A DNA stretch of 64,000 nucleotides from Vallitaleaceae bacterium 9-2 (GTDB lineage: Bacteria; Bacillota; Clostridia; Lachnospirales; Vallitaleaceae). The stretch is from assembly GCA_038396585.1 (NCBI GenBank), contig CP121691.1, positions 1,178,001 through 1,242,000 on the forward strand. Direction: 5' to 3'. Positions 47,254 to 57,365 of the stretch are shown here, in pieces (the stretch's first letter is position 1; every line of letters begins with the position of its first letter). Below the pieces are notes generated by a model. That model saw only the letters and a list, made by a program, of their open reading frames with translations. It was not told where the DNA came from and did no database searches. The translations under genes and the position numbers were made by a program.

Positions 47254-49341
47254 ATGGATTTAGCAAAAGAAAAAAAGAAAGTTCAAAAAAAAAGAACATT
47301 CACATTAAATTTACGTATATTTAATCATATGAAAATACAGTCAAAGCTTTTGGGAGCATTTTCACTTTTAGTTGTACTTATTTTAATTTTAACAGGAACA
47401 ACTATGGCAAATTATGCAGATATTTCAAAGCAGAACCATATATTATATCAAACAAATAAAGCCATCGATTTTTTAGCGCTGGCACGTGTGGAACAAGTAC
47501 GGTTTGAAAAAGATCTAAGTCAAGAGTCGGCAGACTTGGTGGAACAACACTTGGATGAAAGTGCAAAGTATATCAATAGTGTTCTTGATACTATGGATTT
47601 AGAAGAAAACCGTGTCAGTTCAAAGCAAATGTTAGAAAGCATTGAAAAATATCGAAGCGATTTTCGAACATATGTAGAACTTAATCGACAAAAAGAAGAA
47701 CTGTCAACATCGAGGAATGCAGCTGGAAATACAGCGTTAAGTCGTATTGAGCAACTGATATCTTCGCAAAATGACTATATCATGAGTGTCGACACTGTTG
47801 AACAGATGAATAGTGGACTTGATCGTTTAGTGGTTATGCAATCAGCCTTTGATGCGTATTCCCAAGTACGTATTGCGTCGCTGATGTATGCAAATACAGA
47901 AGAACAAACCTATGCTGATGAGCTTCTTACTAAGGTTGAATTAACACAGACAGCGCTTAATAAAGCCAAAGAAGGTATTGATAATCCAGAGGTTATTGCA
48001 TCAATAAACGAATCAATTGACAATATTAATAATTATAAGACGACATTTATCTCCTATCAGACATTGGTTAAAGACCAAACAACAACACGGCAAAGCATGC
48101 GTCAATACGCTGCAGGTACATCCGATATTGCGAATGAAATCATTTCTAATGTATCCGAGCATTTAAATGATATTCAAGCCATTGCTAATAGAAATAACAT
48201 CATTATATCAATCGTTGCGATAATCATAAGCATCTTTTTAGGAATCATACTTAATGCAATTATTTCTAATCCGATCCATCAAGTTATCCAAAACATTCAA
48301 AGCCTATCTGAATATGACTTAACCCACACAATTGATAAACAAATGGTTGAAAGAAAAGACGAAGTTGGTTTACTTGCTAAGGCTGTTAGCCAAATTGAGA
48401 CGAGCTTAAAAGAGATTGTCACCAATATGGATAATAGTTCAAAGCTTATGGGAGAAACATCAAAGAATCTATCGGTAATCTCTCAATCGACCTCAACAGC
48501 CTCAACAGAAATAGCCAGTACAATTGAGGAAATTGCAAATGGTGCATCCTCACAAGCACAAGATACAGAAAATGGTGTTGAAGGCATTATACACTTAGGT
48601 GCACTCATTGAATCTGAACAAGAAAATGTTGGGAAAATTATCGAAGCAGCCGATCATGTAGAGACACTAAAAAATGAAGGGGTAGATTTGATTGATACCC
48701 TTGTTGAAGAAACAGAAAAAAATCAAAAGGCAACGGGACTTGTTGATAAAATTGTTCGTGAGACAAATGAACGTGCAGAATATATTGGACAAGCCAGCGA
48801 CATGATAGAAAATATTTCCAGACAAACCAATTTACTTGCGCTAAATGCAGCGATTGAAGCGGCTAGAGCGGGAGAAGCTGGAAAAGGTTTTGCTGTAGTT
48901 GCAGAAGAGATACGTAAACTGGCAGAACAGTCAAAAAGTTTTTCGGATGAGATTTCCTTGACTATTCAAGAATTAAAAGTTAAGGCAAATGAAGCTGTAA
49001 AACAGATGGAAATATCAAAAGAAATCGGAAAGTCTCAAGAAAATCGTGTACAAATGACCCAGCATAAATTTGAGGGGATTGATGATGCGATTGAGACGAT
49101 GCGTAGTTATATTGATGAGCTTAAGGCATCGGGTACACAAATGGGCAATACAAAAGTTAAAATGACCGATATAATGAGCAATCTCTCAGCCTTAGCTGAA
49201 GAAAATGCTGCAAGTACAGAAGAAGCAGCGGCAGCTGTGGAAGAACAAACTGCATCCATTCAAGAAGTCTCTGCATCGTGTGTAGAAATCGAAGGCATTA
49301 TTGAAGACTTTGAGCAAATCATTAGACGTTTTACATTATAA
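47254..49341 (+). CDS. Methyl-accepting chemotaxis protein with extracellular helical bundle sensor
   Basis: A 695-residue chemoreceptor. TM1 is near residues 30-50 after a basic N-terminal extension; residues about 51-308 form an alpha-helical extracellular domain (four-helix-bundle type); TM2 is near 309-329; a HAMP domain follows (about 330-385), and the MCP signalling domain has its tip at [34 protein letters not shown] (about 530-563). C-terminal [23 protein letters not shown] is typical. ATG 47254 follows GGGAGG. It stands alone with its own promoter and terminator. Confidence 0.94.
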   Translation: MDLAKEKKKVQKKRTFTLNLRIFNHMKIQSKLLGAFSLLVVLILILTGTTMANYADISKQNHILYQTNKAIDFLALARVEQVRFEKDLSQESADLVEQHLDESAKYINSVLDTMDLEENRVSSKQMLESIEKYRSDFRTYVELNRQKEELSTSRNAAGNTALSRIEQLISSQNDYIMSVDTVEQMNSGLDRLVVMQSAFDAYSQVRIASLMYANTEEQTYADELLTKVELTQTALNKAKEGIDNPEVIASINESIDNINNYKTTFISYQTLVKDQTTTRQSMRQYAAGTSDIANEIISNVSEHLNDIQAIANRNNIIISIVAIIISIFLGIILNAIISNPIHQVIQNIQSLSEYDLTHTIDKQMVERKDEVGLLAKAVSQIETSLKEIVTNMDNSSKLMGETSKNLSVISQSTSTASTEIASTIEEIANGASSQAQDTENGVEGIIHLGALIESEQENVGKIIEAADHVETLKNEGVDLIDTLVEETEKNQKATGLVDKIVRETNERAEYIGQASDMIENISRQTNLLALNAAIEAARAGEAGKGFAVVAEEIRKLAEQSKSFSDEISLTIQELKVKANEAVKQMEISKEIGKSQENRVQMTQHKFEGIDDAIETMRSYIDELKASGTQMGNTKVKMTDIMSNLSALAEENAASTEEAAAAVEEQTASIQEVSASCVEIEGIIEDFEQIIRRFTL

Positions 49342-49372
49342 TTAATTGTAATCGTTTAGAATCGAATATGTA

Positions 49373-49424
49373 AAAACCCCATGATCATGCATATAAAAAG
49401 ATGCTGGTCATGGGGTTTTTTGTT
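49373..49424 (+). terminator. Terminator after the second chemoreceptor
   Basis: AAAAACCCCATGA pairs with TCATGGGGTTTTT, with an inner GCAT/ATGC stem, followed by a T-run. Confidence 0.88.
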
Positions 49425-49520
49425 TGTGCTATTTGGAAAAGGTTATGATATACTATAAGAAGATGCATGATGACAGACATTTTATTTGCATAATATGTAA
49501 ACATAATTAATTCAAATAAA

Positions 49521-49566
49521 TGTAGCTGTGGCTACATAAGTGAGGGGGCGTTTATGATATTATAAT
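49521..49566 (+). promoter_or_regulatory. Crp/Fnr-like dyad and -10 element of the hcp promoter
   Basis: TGTAGC and GCTACA form a perfect 6-4-6 dyad (49521-49536). A TATAAT (49561-49566) lies downstream with no recognisable -35. The dyad centre is about 44 bp from the predicted start of transcription, close to the class II activator position. Crp/Fnr-family regulators (HcpR) often control hcp in anaerobes; the identity here is inference. Confidence 0.45.
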
Positions 49567-49572
49567 CTCAAT

Positions 49573-49680
49573 GATTCATGAGCCAAGACATTATTGATTA
49601 ACGTGGTAAGAATCATGTAACATTAAATAGCAATGTCTACTGTCAAGAGGCGGAGGCAGGAAAAGGAGTAGTGATATTAA
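49573..49680 (+). other. Untranslated leader of hcp with possible structure
   Basis: About 108 bases of predicted leader. AGACATT (49586-49592) can pair with AATGTCT (49632-49638) across 39 bases. An AGGAG ribosome site lies 12 bases before the ATG. I recognise no known riboswitch class. Together with the promoter this accounts for the 339-base gap before hcp. Confidence 0.4.
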
Positions 49681-51297
49681 ATGTTTTGTTATCAATGTCA
49701 AGAAGCAGCAAAAGGAACAGGATGCGAAGTTAAAGGGGTATGTGGAAAGTCACCGGAAGTAGCAAATTTACAAGATTTACTTATCTATACAGTTAAAGGA
49801 ATCTCGGATATTGTTGTCAAAGGCTCTATGAAAGCACAAGACCTTGATGACATTAATGAAGTCGTGTTAGATAGCTTATTCAAAACGATTACAAATGCAA
49901 ACTTTGATGAAGAAGCGATTAAGCGCCAGATTCGTAAAAATATTGAAATTCGTGACGCGTTGGCTAAAAAAGTTGTTGCCAACTTACACGATGCCGCCAC
50001 ATTTACAGTAACAACAGATGCTGAGATGGAAGCAAAAGCACAAGTATGCGGTGTGCTTGCAACAGAAAATGAAGATGTACGTTCTCTTAGAGAACTGATT
50101 ACATATGGAATGAAAGGCTTAGCGGCATATACGCACCACGCCCTAAACTTAGGAAAACAAGACAATGATATCTATGGGTTTGTCTATGAAGGTATGGCAG
50201 CGACTTTAGATGATTCTTTATCAGCCGATGATCTTGTTGCTTTAACCTTAAAGACCGGTGAATATGGAGTCAAAGCAATGGCGCTTCTTGATTCTGCAAA
50301 TACTACAGCTTATGGTAATCCGGAGTTAACGAAAGTTAATATTGGTGTCAAAAATAATCCGGCAATCCTTATCTCAGGACACGACCTAAATGACCTTGAG
50401 ATGCTTTTAGAGCAAACCAAAGGTAGCGGAGTTGATGTCTATACTCATAGCGAAATGCTGCCAGCAAATTATTATCCAAAATTCAAAGAATACGATAACT
50501 TAGTTGGAAACTATGGTAATGCTTGGTGGAAGCAAAAAGAAGAATTTGCAACATTTAATGGACCGATTCTCTTTACAACAAACTGTATCGTTCCTCCAAC
50601 CGATGGATCAGAAAAGCGAATCTTTACTTCCGGTTCTGCAGGATATCCAGGATCCATGCATATCGAAGCCGATGAAAAAGGATGGAAAGACTTTAGCCCA
50701 GTTATTGAAATGGCAAAAACATTACCTTCTCCAACAGAAATTGAATCAGGAGAGATTATCGGTGGATTTGCTCATGAGCAAGTATTTGCTTTGGCAGATA
50801 AAGTGGTTGACGCTGTAAAATCTGGGGCAATTAAGAAATTCTTTGTTATGGCCGGATGTGATGGACGTATGAAATCTAGAGATTATTATACAGAGTTTGC
50901 TCAAAACTTACCTGCAGATACGGTTATATTAACGGCAGGATGTGCAAAATATCGTTACAATAAATTACCACTTGGTGATATAGGCGGTATTCCACGGGTA
51001 CTAGATGCAGGACAATGTAACGACTCCTATTCTTTAGCCGTTATTGCGCTTAAGCTAAAAGAGATCTTTGAATTAAATGATATTAATGAACTTCCGATTG
51101 CTTATAATATAGCGTGGTATGAGCAAAAGGCCGTTATTGTTCTTTTGGCGCTATTATTCTTAGGTGTAAAAAATATTAAGTTGGGACCAACACTTCCAGC
51201 ATTTTTGTCACCAAATGTAGCCAATGTATTGGTTGAAACGTTTGGAATCAATGGAATTAACAATGTACAAGATGATATGGAGCAATTATTAGCATAA
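49681..51297 (+). CDS. hcp: Hybrid cluster protein (hydroxylamine reductase)
   Basis: A 538-residue metalloprotein with the N-terminal cluster motif C3-x2-C6-x8-C15-x5-C21, typical of the anaerobe (class I) form. Conserved hybrid-cluster ligands appear in [56 protein letters not shown] and [10 protein letters not shown]. It reduces hydroxylamine in vitro; current views assign it to nitric oxide or nitrosative-stress defence in the cytoplasm. It is monocistronic between its own promoter and a strong terminator. Confidence 0.96.
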   Translation: MFCYQCQEAAKGTGCEVKGVCGKSPEVANLQDLLIYTVKGISDIVVKGSMKAQDLDDINEVVLDSLFKTITNANFDEEAIKRQIRKNIEIRDALAKKVVANLHDAATFTVTTDAEMEAKAQVCGVLATENEDVRSLRELITYGMKGLAAYTHHALNLGKQDNDIYGFVYEGMAATLDDSLSADDLVALTLKTGEYGVKAMALLDSANTTAYGNPELTKVNIGVKNNPAILISGHDLNDLEMLLEQTKGSGVDVYTHSEMLPANYYPKFKEYDNLVGNYGNAWWKQKEEFATFNGPILFTTNCIVPPTDGSEKRIFTSGSAGYPGSMHIEADEKGWKDFSPVIEMAKTLPSPTEIESGEIIGGFAHEQVFALADKVVDAVKSGAIKKFFVMAGCDGRMKSRDYYTEFAQNLPADTVILTAGCAKYRYNKLPLGDIGGIPRVLDAGQCNDSYSLAVIALKLKEIFELNDINELPIAYNIAWYEQKAVIVLLALLFLGVKNIKLGPTLPAFLSPNVANVLVETFGINGINNVQDDMEQLLA

Positions 51298-51315
51298 ATG
51301 CTCTAAAAAAATAAT

Positions 51316-51369
51316 AAAAGAAAAGCACTGGTGAATTCAATATATTGAAGACACCAGTGCTTTTCTTTT
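51316..51369. terminator. Terminator after hcp
   Basis: AAAAGAAAAGCACTGGTG pairs with CACCAGTGCTTTTCTTTT across an AT-rich loop (which itself contains TTCAATATATTGAA). The A/T flanks allow termination in both directions. Confidence 0.9.
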
Positions 51370-51407
51370 GCTTTTTGTGGTTTTTTCTTTGAAAATGTGG
51401 TTTTTTC

Positions 51408-51436
51408 TTGAAAAATCTGTATAGGAGTGGTAGTAT
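51408..51436 (+). promoter_or_regulatory. Promoter of the glycyl radical enzyme operon
   Basis: TTGAAA, a 17-bp spacer and TAGTAT place the transcription start near 51443, just upstream of the cobalamin riboswitch. Confidence 0.6.
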
Positions 51437-51442
51437 AGGAGT

Positions 51443-51639
51443 TAAAGACAATGCACTAGGTTATTAAATCAATGATTTGATATTAAAAGGGAAGGGAGTG
51501 AAAAGCTTCCACAGCCCCCGCTACTGTAATTGGGATGAAAGCCGTAATCCACTGTCGTTTAGGATGGGAAGGGCGGTAAGTAGGATGAACAAAAAGTCAG
51601 GAGACCTGCCTAGCACATAACTGAACTTCGGAGGGAAGA
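51443..51639 (+). promoter_or_regulatory. Cobalamin riboswitch ahead of the glycyl radical diol dehydratase
   Basis: The core is near consensus: AGGGAAGGGAGTGAAA, CCACAGCCCCCGCTACTGTAAT, AGCC, CCACTG (51549-51554), GGGAAGG, and a perfect B12 box AAGTCAGGAGACCTGCC (51594-51610). No terminator follows. Only about 30 bases separate the box from the start codon, and the ribosome site GGAGGG lies in that stretch next to a CTTC that could mask it, so control of translation initiation is the likely mode. Confidence 0.93.
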
Positions 51640-54126
51640 ATGATGAAAGATTTTAGCATTGAAAAAAGTGAACGTATCGATCGACTTATTAAAGATCTAT
51701 ATGCAACAATGCCACGCATTGAAAAAGAACGTGCGCATATTTTAACAAAGGTATATCAAGAGACAGAAGGTGAACCGATAATTCGAAGGCGTGCAAAAGC
51801 ATTTTATGCCATATGCTGCGAATTGCCTATTGTTATTCGCCCGGATGAACTTATTGTCGGTAGCAATGCGTTAGCACCTAGGAGCTGCCAGACATTTCCG
51901 GAATATTCTCACGAATGGCTAACCAAAGAATTTGATACAATTGAACAAAGAAGTGCAGATCCATTTTCCATAACAGAAGAGGTAAAAACTTCGCTTAAAG
52001 AAATTCATACATATTGGGAAGGCAAGACCACCAGTGATTTGGCCCATGCGTATATGTCAAAAGAAGCATTAAAGGCTATTGAACACAATGTTTTTACCGT
52101 TGGCAATTATTATTATAACGGAATTGGACATGTCTCGGTTCAATACGATAAGGTGCTAAAAAAAGGCTTTGGTGGAGTGATTCAAGAAGCCAAAGATGCC
52201 CTTAGTACGTTAAAGATAAGTGATGGAGATTATGTAAAAAAAGCAGATTTTTTACATGCCGTTATTCTTAGTTGTGAAGGGGCAATCATCTATGCCAAGC
52301 GATATGCGAAAATGGCCCAGGCTAAAGCCGATACGTGCCAAGATATGAAGAGAAGACAAGAACTGCTTCAAATTGCAAAAAACTGCACCCAAGTGCCAGA
52401 GTATGGTGCACAGACTTTTTATGAAGCTTGTCAAGCATTTTGGTTTGTTCAGATGTTATTACAGACGGAATCGAGTGGACATTCTATTTCGCCAGGTCGA
52501 TTCGACCAATATATGTATCCATACCTTAAAAAAGACTTAGAAGAGCAAACCATAACCGAAAGGTTTGCACAGGAACTTATCGATTGTATATGGATTAAGT
52601 TCAATGATTTAAATAAAGCCAGAGATGCGGACAGTGCAGAAGGATTTGCCGGATACAGCCTTTTTCAAAACTTGATTGTGGGAGGACAAACAGAAGATGG
52701 CTTAGATGGGACGAATATTCTTTCATATATGTGCTTGGAAGCAACGTTGCATGTGATGTTGCCGGCGCCGTCACTATCTGTTCGGGTCTGGAATCGTTCA
52801 CCCAATGATTTCTTACTTAAAGCGGCAACCCTTGTAAGAACAGGCATAGGACTTCCGGCATATTATAATGATGAAGTGATTATTCCATCCCTTCAAAACA
52901 GAGGGTTAACCCTAAAAGATGCTAGAGACTATTGTATTATCGGTTGTGTTGAACCGCAAAAAGGCGGTAAAACTGACGGATGGCATGATGCTGCATTTTT
53001 TAATATGTTAAAACCTTTGGAGATGGTCTTTTCAAACGGAATAATGCATGAAGACTTGGTGGGCCTTCAAACCGGAAAAATAGAAGAGATGAAGACCTTT
53101 GAGCAATTTTTTGACGCTTACCAAAGACAAATGGAATATTTTATAGAACTCCTTGTGAATGCATGTAATTCGATTGATGTTGCCCATAGTCAAAGGTGCC
53201 CATTGCCCTTTCAATCAAGCCTTATTGATGATTGTATCGGCAGAAAAACATCCCTTCAAGAAGGTGGGGCTATCTATAATTTTACAGGTCCTCAAGGTTT
53301 TGGTATTGCTAATATGGCCGATGCGATGATGGTCATTAAACGGTTAGTTTTTGAAGAAAAGAAACTATCGCTTACAGAACTCAAAGAAGCATTAGATCAA
53401 AACTTTGGAAAAACACCTATCTATCAAAATGCGCATGATCCAGTGGCGGCAATCACCAAAACGATTATCAGTGAACTTGCGGCAAAAGGATATGTAATTG
53501 AAAAAGAAAAACTAGGAACTAAACGATTGGACGATATATATCATATGATTCAAGAAGTTCCAAAATATGGGAATGATTGTGATGCGGTTGACTTATTGGC
53601 GAGAGAAATAGCATATACCTATACGCGTCCTATTGAAAAGTATAAAAATCCGCGTCATGGAGTTTATCAGGCAGGATTGTATCCGGTATCGGCCAACGTT
53701 CCATTGGGTGCTCAGACTGGTGCAACACCCGATGGAAGATACGCAAATACACCAATTGCTGATGGTGTAGGGCCGGCTCAAGGAAGAGATGCGAAAGGAC
53801 CAACTGCAGCAGCCAACTCAGTGGCAAAACTTGACCATATGATTGCTTCAAACGGCACCCTTTATAATCAAAAATTCCATCCATCAGCGCTAAGCGGAAT
53901 CAATGGACTCCAAAACTTTACCCATCTGATTCGTGGATTTTTTGATCAAAAAGGCATGCACATGCAATTTAATGTGGTTAGCAAGGAAACTTTATTAGAT
54001 GCTCAAGCACACCCCGAAAAGTATAAAGGGCTTGTTGTACGAGTGGCAGGATATAGCGCCCACTTTACAACACTTTCAAAATCATTGCAAGATGATATTA
54101 TTAGCCGGACAACACAAGGACTATAG
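51640..54126 (+). CDS. Glycyl radical B12-independent glycerol/1,2-propanediol dehydratase
   Basis: An 828-residue glycyl radical enzyme. Substrate-site residues coincide with Clostridium butyricum glycerol dehydratase DhaB1: His164 (GIGHVSV), His281-Ser282 (SSGHSISPGRFDQY), thiyl Cys436 and Glu438 (IIGCVEPQ), Asp450 (GWHD). The glycyl radical Gly804 is in RVAGYSAHF. This points to dehydration of a vicinal diol (glycerol to 3-hydroxypropionaldehyde or propanediol to propanal) rather than to PFL, choline lyase or hydroxyproline dehydratase. Needs the adjacent activase. No microcompartment or alcohol dehydrogenase genes are in the window. Regulated by the cobalamin riboswitch immediately upstream. 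Confidence 0.88.
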   Translation: MMKDFSIEKSERIDRLIKDLYATMPRIEKERAHILTKVYQETEGEPIIRRRAKAFYAICCELPIVIRPDELIVGSNALAPRSCQTFPEYSHEWLTKEFDTIEQRSADPFSITEEVKTSLKEIHTYWEGKTTSDLAHAYMSKEALKAIEHNVFTVGNYYYNGIGHVSVQYDKVLKKGFGGVIQEAKDALSTLKISDGDYVKKADFLHAVILSCEGAIIYAKRYAKMAQAKADTCQDMKRRQELLQIAKNCTQVPEYGAQTFYEACQAFWFVQMLLQTESSGHSISPGRFDQYMYPYLKKDLEEQTITERFAQELIDCIWIKFNDLNKARDADSAEGFAGYSLFQNLIVGGQTEDGLDGTNILSYMCLEATLHVMLPAPSLSVRVWNRSPNDFLLKAATLVRTGIGLPAYYNDEVIIPSLQNRGLTLKDARDYCIIGCVEPQKGGKTDGWHDAAFFNMLKPLEMVFSNGIMHEDLVGLQTGKIEEMKTFEQFFDAYQRQMEYFIELLVNACNSIDVAHSQRCPLPFQSSLIDDCIGRKTSLQEGGAIYNFTGPQGFGIANMADAMMVIKRLVFEEKKLSLTELKEALDQNFGKTPIYQNAHDPVAAITKTIISELAAKGYVIEKEKLGTKRLDDIYHMIQEVPKYGNDCDAVDLLAREIAYTYTRPIEKYKNPRHGVYQAGLYPVSANVPLGAQTGATPDGRYANTPIADGVGPAQGRDAKGPTAAANSVAKLDHMIASNGTLYNQKFHPSALSGINGLQNFTHLIRGFFDQKGMHMQFNVVSKETLLDAQAHPEKYKGLVVRVAGYSAHFTTLSKSLQDDIISRTTQGL

Positions 54127-54930
54127 ATGATGAAAAGATATGAAGAACTTTTAAACACCAAAGGAAGAATCTTTGACATACAACGTTATTCCATCCATGA
54201 TGGAGAAGGGATTCGAACGATTATTTTTCTAAAAGGATGCCATTTTCGCTGCCAGTGGTGTTGTAATCCTGAATCACAAAGCAAGCAAATACAAACCATG
54301 CAGACAAAAGATGATGTAAAAGTTATCGGTAAAGATGTGTGTGTCAACGAGGTTATGGAAGAGGTCCTTCGTGACATGGCATACTATCGTCATTCAAAAG
54401 GCGGTATCACACTTTCGGGAGGCGAGGCCCTATTACAGCCTCAATTTGCTGGTGCATTATTAGAAATGGCCAAATACAATGGTCTTACGACAACCATTGA
54501 GTCGACGGGAGATGTAGACTTTTCGATTATAGAAAACTATATCTTGCCATATTTGGATGTGTTTTTGATGGATATTAAACATATCGACGGCAAAAAGCAC
54601 GAAGAATTTACTGGGCGTTCCAATGCTCGCGTGTTGGAAAATGCAAAAAAAATTGCGCAGTCAGGGCAAAAATTAATTATTCGTGTTCCGGTTATTCCGA
54701 CGTTTAATGATACGCTCCAAGAAATAGATAAAATCGCAGCTTTTGCCAAGACCTTACCTGGGGTGGTGGAATTGCATTTGCTGGCTTACCATCGATATGG
54801 CGTAGACAAATACAAAGGACTAGGTCGCACGTATTTGCTGGAGAATATCAAGACCCTTGAACCAGAGCGGATGCAAGCCTTGAAAAAGGTTGTACAAGGG
54901 CATGGCCTCAAAGTACATATCGGCGGCTAA
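54127..54930 (+). CDS. Glycyl radical enzyme activating enzyme (radical SAM), short form
   Basis: A 267-residue radical SAM activase. The [4Fe-4S] motif C-x3-C-x2-C is in LKGCHFRCQWCCNPES (about residues 35-50), followed by GGITLSGGEALLQPQ (about 95-110) and a partial TIM barrel ending in VELHLLAYHRYGVDKYKGLGR. It abstracts hydrogen from Gly804 of the dehydratase using SAM. It lacks the two-cluster ferredoxin-like insertion with eight cysteines common in diol dehydratase activases: only one additional cysteine is seen in that stretch. The ATG follows the dehydratase stop directly, with AAGGA inside the upstream gene. Confidence 0.9.
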   Translation: MMKRYEELLNTKGRIFDIQRYSIHDGEGIRTIIFLKGCHFRCQWCCNPESQSKQIQTMQTKDDVKVIGKDVCVNEVMEEVLRDMAYYRHSKGGITLSGGEALLQPQFAGALLEMAKYNGLTTTIESTGDVDFSIIENYILPYLDVFLMDIKHIDGKKHEEFTGRSNARVLENAKKIAQSGQKLIIRVPVIPTFNDTLQEIDKIAAFAKTLPGVVELHLLAYHRYGVDKYKGLGRTYLLENIKTLEPERMQALKKVVQGHGLKVHIGG

Positions 54931-54953
54931 GGGTTATATATACAACAATATGG

Positions 54954-54996
54954 AGCGTCACATCTAGTGATAAATACCTAGATGTGACGCTTTTTT
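54954..54996 (+). terminator. Terminator of the dehydratase operon
   Basis: GCGTCACATCTAG and CTAGATGTGACGC form a perfect 13-bp stem with a 10-base loop and T6 tail. Confidence 0.93.
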
Positions 54997-55049
54997 CTTT
55001 TTTACGGCTATGGTATGATAAATATGAATAAATATACAGGAGGTGCCCG

Positions 55050-56351
55050 ATGGATGCTCAGAATACTAGGCGTGTTGATGAGATTATTGAAGATATGCTT
55101 CAGACAGGTTCATGGACATGGAATCATTATCAACCCGAAGTGGTGAATGTCTCAAAAGGGTTTTGCGCTATTGTTGGAGAAGAAGAGACACAGGTGATGA
55201 CGGTCAATCAAATGAAAGCTTTGGTTTTTAGTAGTGAATATGAAGAATTGCATAAAAGGTTTTTGTACCATCTCCAACGTCAAGATGAAGAGATAGATTC
55301 CCATATTCATATAAGCACCGATCCGGGGGATGTGGTGTTTGTTCATCAACGGTTACGTATTGCCTATGATTCTAAGGGTAATGCCACACAGATTATTGGT
55401 GTGGTTATGAATCACACGGCGCATAATGAGCGCGATGGGGACACTCGCTTGCATGATGAAAAGTTTTATCGACTATTTGGAGATGCACCGATAGGTATTG
55501 CCCTTATTCGTGTGGATGGAACATGTATATTGGCAAATAAAAGCCTTAGCGAAAATGTTCAGTACAAAGAATATGAATTGAAAAATCTACCCTTTCAAAT
55601 GCTAATTGATGATGAAGATCAGCATGCTTTTATGAAAATGTATCATTCAGTGATTCAACAAAAAATTGCTTCATTTCGTAATGAGTACCGATTAGTTGCA
55701 AAAGATGGAACGCGTACGTGGACAAGTATAACCATTACTTCAGTTGAAGATGATAAACAGGTGCTAAAATATTTAATCGTGATGATTCAACCAAGTCTTC
55801 GAACAGAGCAAACGACAGTACGCAACAATTTGATTCGATCCATCAAAAATGAATTATCCGATTTGTCCTTAAAGGATAACTTGTCAGGACTATATACACG
55901 TCAATATGTGTTGCGAAAAATGAAGGAATTTATTTTGGCTTTTTATGAACGGCATATGACCTTTTCCGTTCTTCTGATTGATGTGGACTATATTCATAAG
56001 ATTAATCAACAGCATGGACATGAATGTGGAGATTATGTGATCTACACCCTATCAGAAGTGTTCAAATCACTTACAAGAGAAACGGATATCTGTGCACGAT
56101 GGGGAGGAGAAGAGTTTATATTGCTATTTCCTGAAATCGAGCGTGACATAGCACAAACACTTGCACAACGTTTGCGTAATGATGTCAAGGACACAATCAT
56201 CTTGTGGGAAGGCAAGGAGATTCAGATGACAGTAAGTATTTATGTTACATCGTATACCGAAGATGATACTTTAAAATCCTTTGTCAATAAAATTGACCAT
56301 ATTTTGTACGATACGATTAAACAAGAACGCGATGCAGTAAAAATTATTTAA
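55050..56351 (+). CDS. PAS-PAS-GGDEF diguanylate cyclase
   Basis: A 433-residue soluble protein with two PAS-like domains (about residues 15-120 and 133-250; the second has LFGDAPIGIALIRVDGTCILANKSL) and a GGDEF domain (about 270-430). The catalytic motif is RWGGEEF, and an RETD allosteric I-site lies exactly five residues before it, so product inhibition is expected. The substrate loop reads DVDYIHKINQQHGHECGD. It would make cyclic di-GMP in response to a small molecule or redox cue bound by PAS. RBS GGAGGTGCCCG. Single gene. Confidence 0.9.
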   Translation: MDAQNTRRVDEIIEDMLQTGSWTWNHYQPEVVNVSKGFCAIVGEEETQVMTVNQMKALVFSSEYEELHKRFLYHLQRQDEEIDSHIHISTDPGDVVFVHQRLRIAYDSKGNATQIIGVVMNHTAHNERDGDTRLHDEKFYRLFGDAPIGIALIRVDGTCILANKSLSENVQYKEYELKNLPFQMLIDDEDQHAFMKMYHSVIQQKIASFRNEYRLVAKDGTRTWTSITITSVEDDKQVLKYLIVMIQPSLRTEQTTVRNNLIRSIKNELSDLSLKDNLSGLYTRQYVLRKMKEFILAFYERHMTFSVLLIDVDYIHKINQQHGHECGDYVIYTLSEVFKSLTRETDICARWGGEEFILLFPEIERDIAQTLAQRLRNDVKDTIILWEGKEIQMTVSIYVTSYTEDDTLKSFVNKIDHILYDTIKQERDAVKII

Positions 56352-56358
56352 AAATATT

Positions 56359-56410
56359 GTTTTTTTAAAAAGAGTATGATATACTCCCCCTAACTGACAA
56401 GACAGGTGAC
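56359..56410 (+). promoter_or_regulatory. nadABC promoter with NiaR-like operator
   Basis: TTGTTT, a 16-bp spacer and TATACT (56381-56386), followed at about the transcription start by TGACAAGACAGGTGA (56396-56410). Its complement, TCACCTGTCTTGTCA, resembles from memory the niacin-responsive NiaR (YrxA) operator of Firmicutes. The match was not scored. Confidence 0.5.
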
Positions 56411-56453
56411 TTTACAGGGCTCGTTGTCGAGTTCAATAAGTGATGGAGGAATC

Positions 56454-57356
56454 ATGGAATTAATTGAAAAAATACGTACATTAAAAGAAGAAAAGAATGC
56501 GTTGATTTTAGCGCACTACTACCAAATTCCTGAGATTCAAGATGTAGCTGATTTTGTAGGTGATTCATTGGCCTTGGCAAAAATAGGTGCGTCGGATTCT
56601 CGGGATTTAATTGTTTTATGTGGGGTGCGCTTTATGGGAGAAACTGCAAAAATTCTCTCAAGAAACAAAAAGGTGCTTATACCTTCGCCAGATGCAGGGT
56701 GTCCTATGGCAGACATGGTTATAGCCAAAGATCTAGAACGCTATAAAGCGTCCAATCCAGAAAGAACCATTGTGTCTTATGTCAATACGACAGCGCAAGT
56801 GAAGACGCTGACAGATATTTGTGTTACATCGTCTAATGCATTAAGCATTATGGAACAGCTTGACGATTCAAAGTTTCTATTTTTGCCCGATCGTAATTTG
56901 GGTGCATATATTCAAGAACAACTGCCAAAAAAAGATATCGAACTATGGCCAGGCTTTTGTCTGACGCATCAACGATTACGTGGCAAGGATATAGAAGGGA
57001 TGCTGGACATACATAAGTATGCAAAAGTTCTTGTACATCCTGAGTGTAGCCAAGATGTCCTAGGGTTTGCTGATTATATTGGTTCGACAAAGGGGATTAT
57101 TGATTATGCGAGTCAAAGTGCTCATGATACATTTATCATTGCAACAGAAGAAGGTATATTACATCCGTTAAGACGTGACAATCCGGATAAACATTTTATA
57201 TTGGCTTCAGAACGACTTCAATGTAAGAACATGAAAAAAAATACACTTCAAAGTGTTTATGATTGTTTGAAAAAAGAACAATACGAGATTTGTCTGGATG
57301 ATCAAATTATTGAACGCGCTAAAAAACCCTTAGAGCGTATGTTAGCTTTGAGTTAG
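56454..57356 (+). CDS. nadA: Quinolinate synthase NadA
   Basis: A 300-residue [4Fe-4S] enzyme that condenses iminoaspartate with dihydroxyacetone phosphate to quinolinate, the second step of de novo NAD synthesis. Motifs: ALILAHYYQIPEIQDVADFVGDSLALAK (about 16-43), VLCGVRFMGETAKIL, PDAGCPMADM, YVNTTAQVKTLTDICVTSSNA and VHPECSQDV; three cysteines in these segments ligate the cluster. ATG 56454 follows GATGGAGGAATC. First gene of nadA-nadB-nadC. Confidence 0.96.
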   Translation: MELIEKIRTLKEEKNALILAHYYQIPEIQDVADFVGDSLALAKIGASDSRDLIVLCGVRFMGETAKILSRNKKVLIPSPDAGCPMADMVIAKDLERYKASNPERTIVSYVNTTAQVKTLTDICVTSSNALSIMEQLDDSKFLFLPDRNLGAYIQEQLPKKDIELWPGFCLTHQRLRGKDIEGMLDIHKYAKVLVHPECSQDVLGFADYIGSTKGIIDYASQSAHDTFIIATEEGILHPLRRDNPDKHFILASERLQCKNMKKNTLQSVYDCLKKEQYEICLDDQIIERAKKPLERMLALS

Positions 57357-57365
57357 AAGGCGAAT

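Noticed and set aside
49785-50165. 126-codon open frame on the minus strand
   Set aside because: Antisense to hcp, Ser/Ala-rich by codon shadowing, no start signal.
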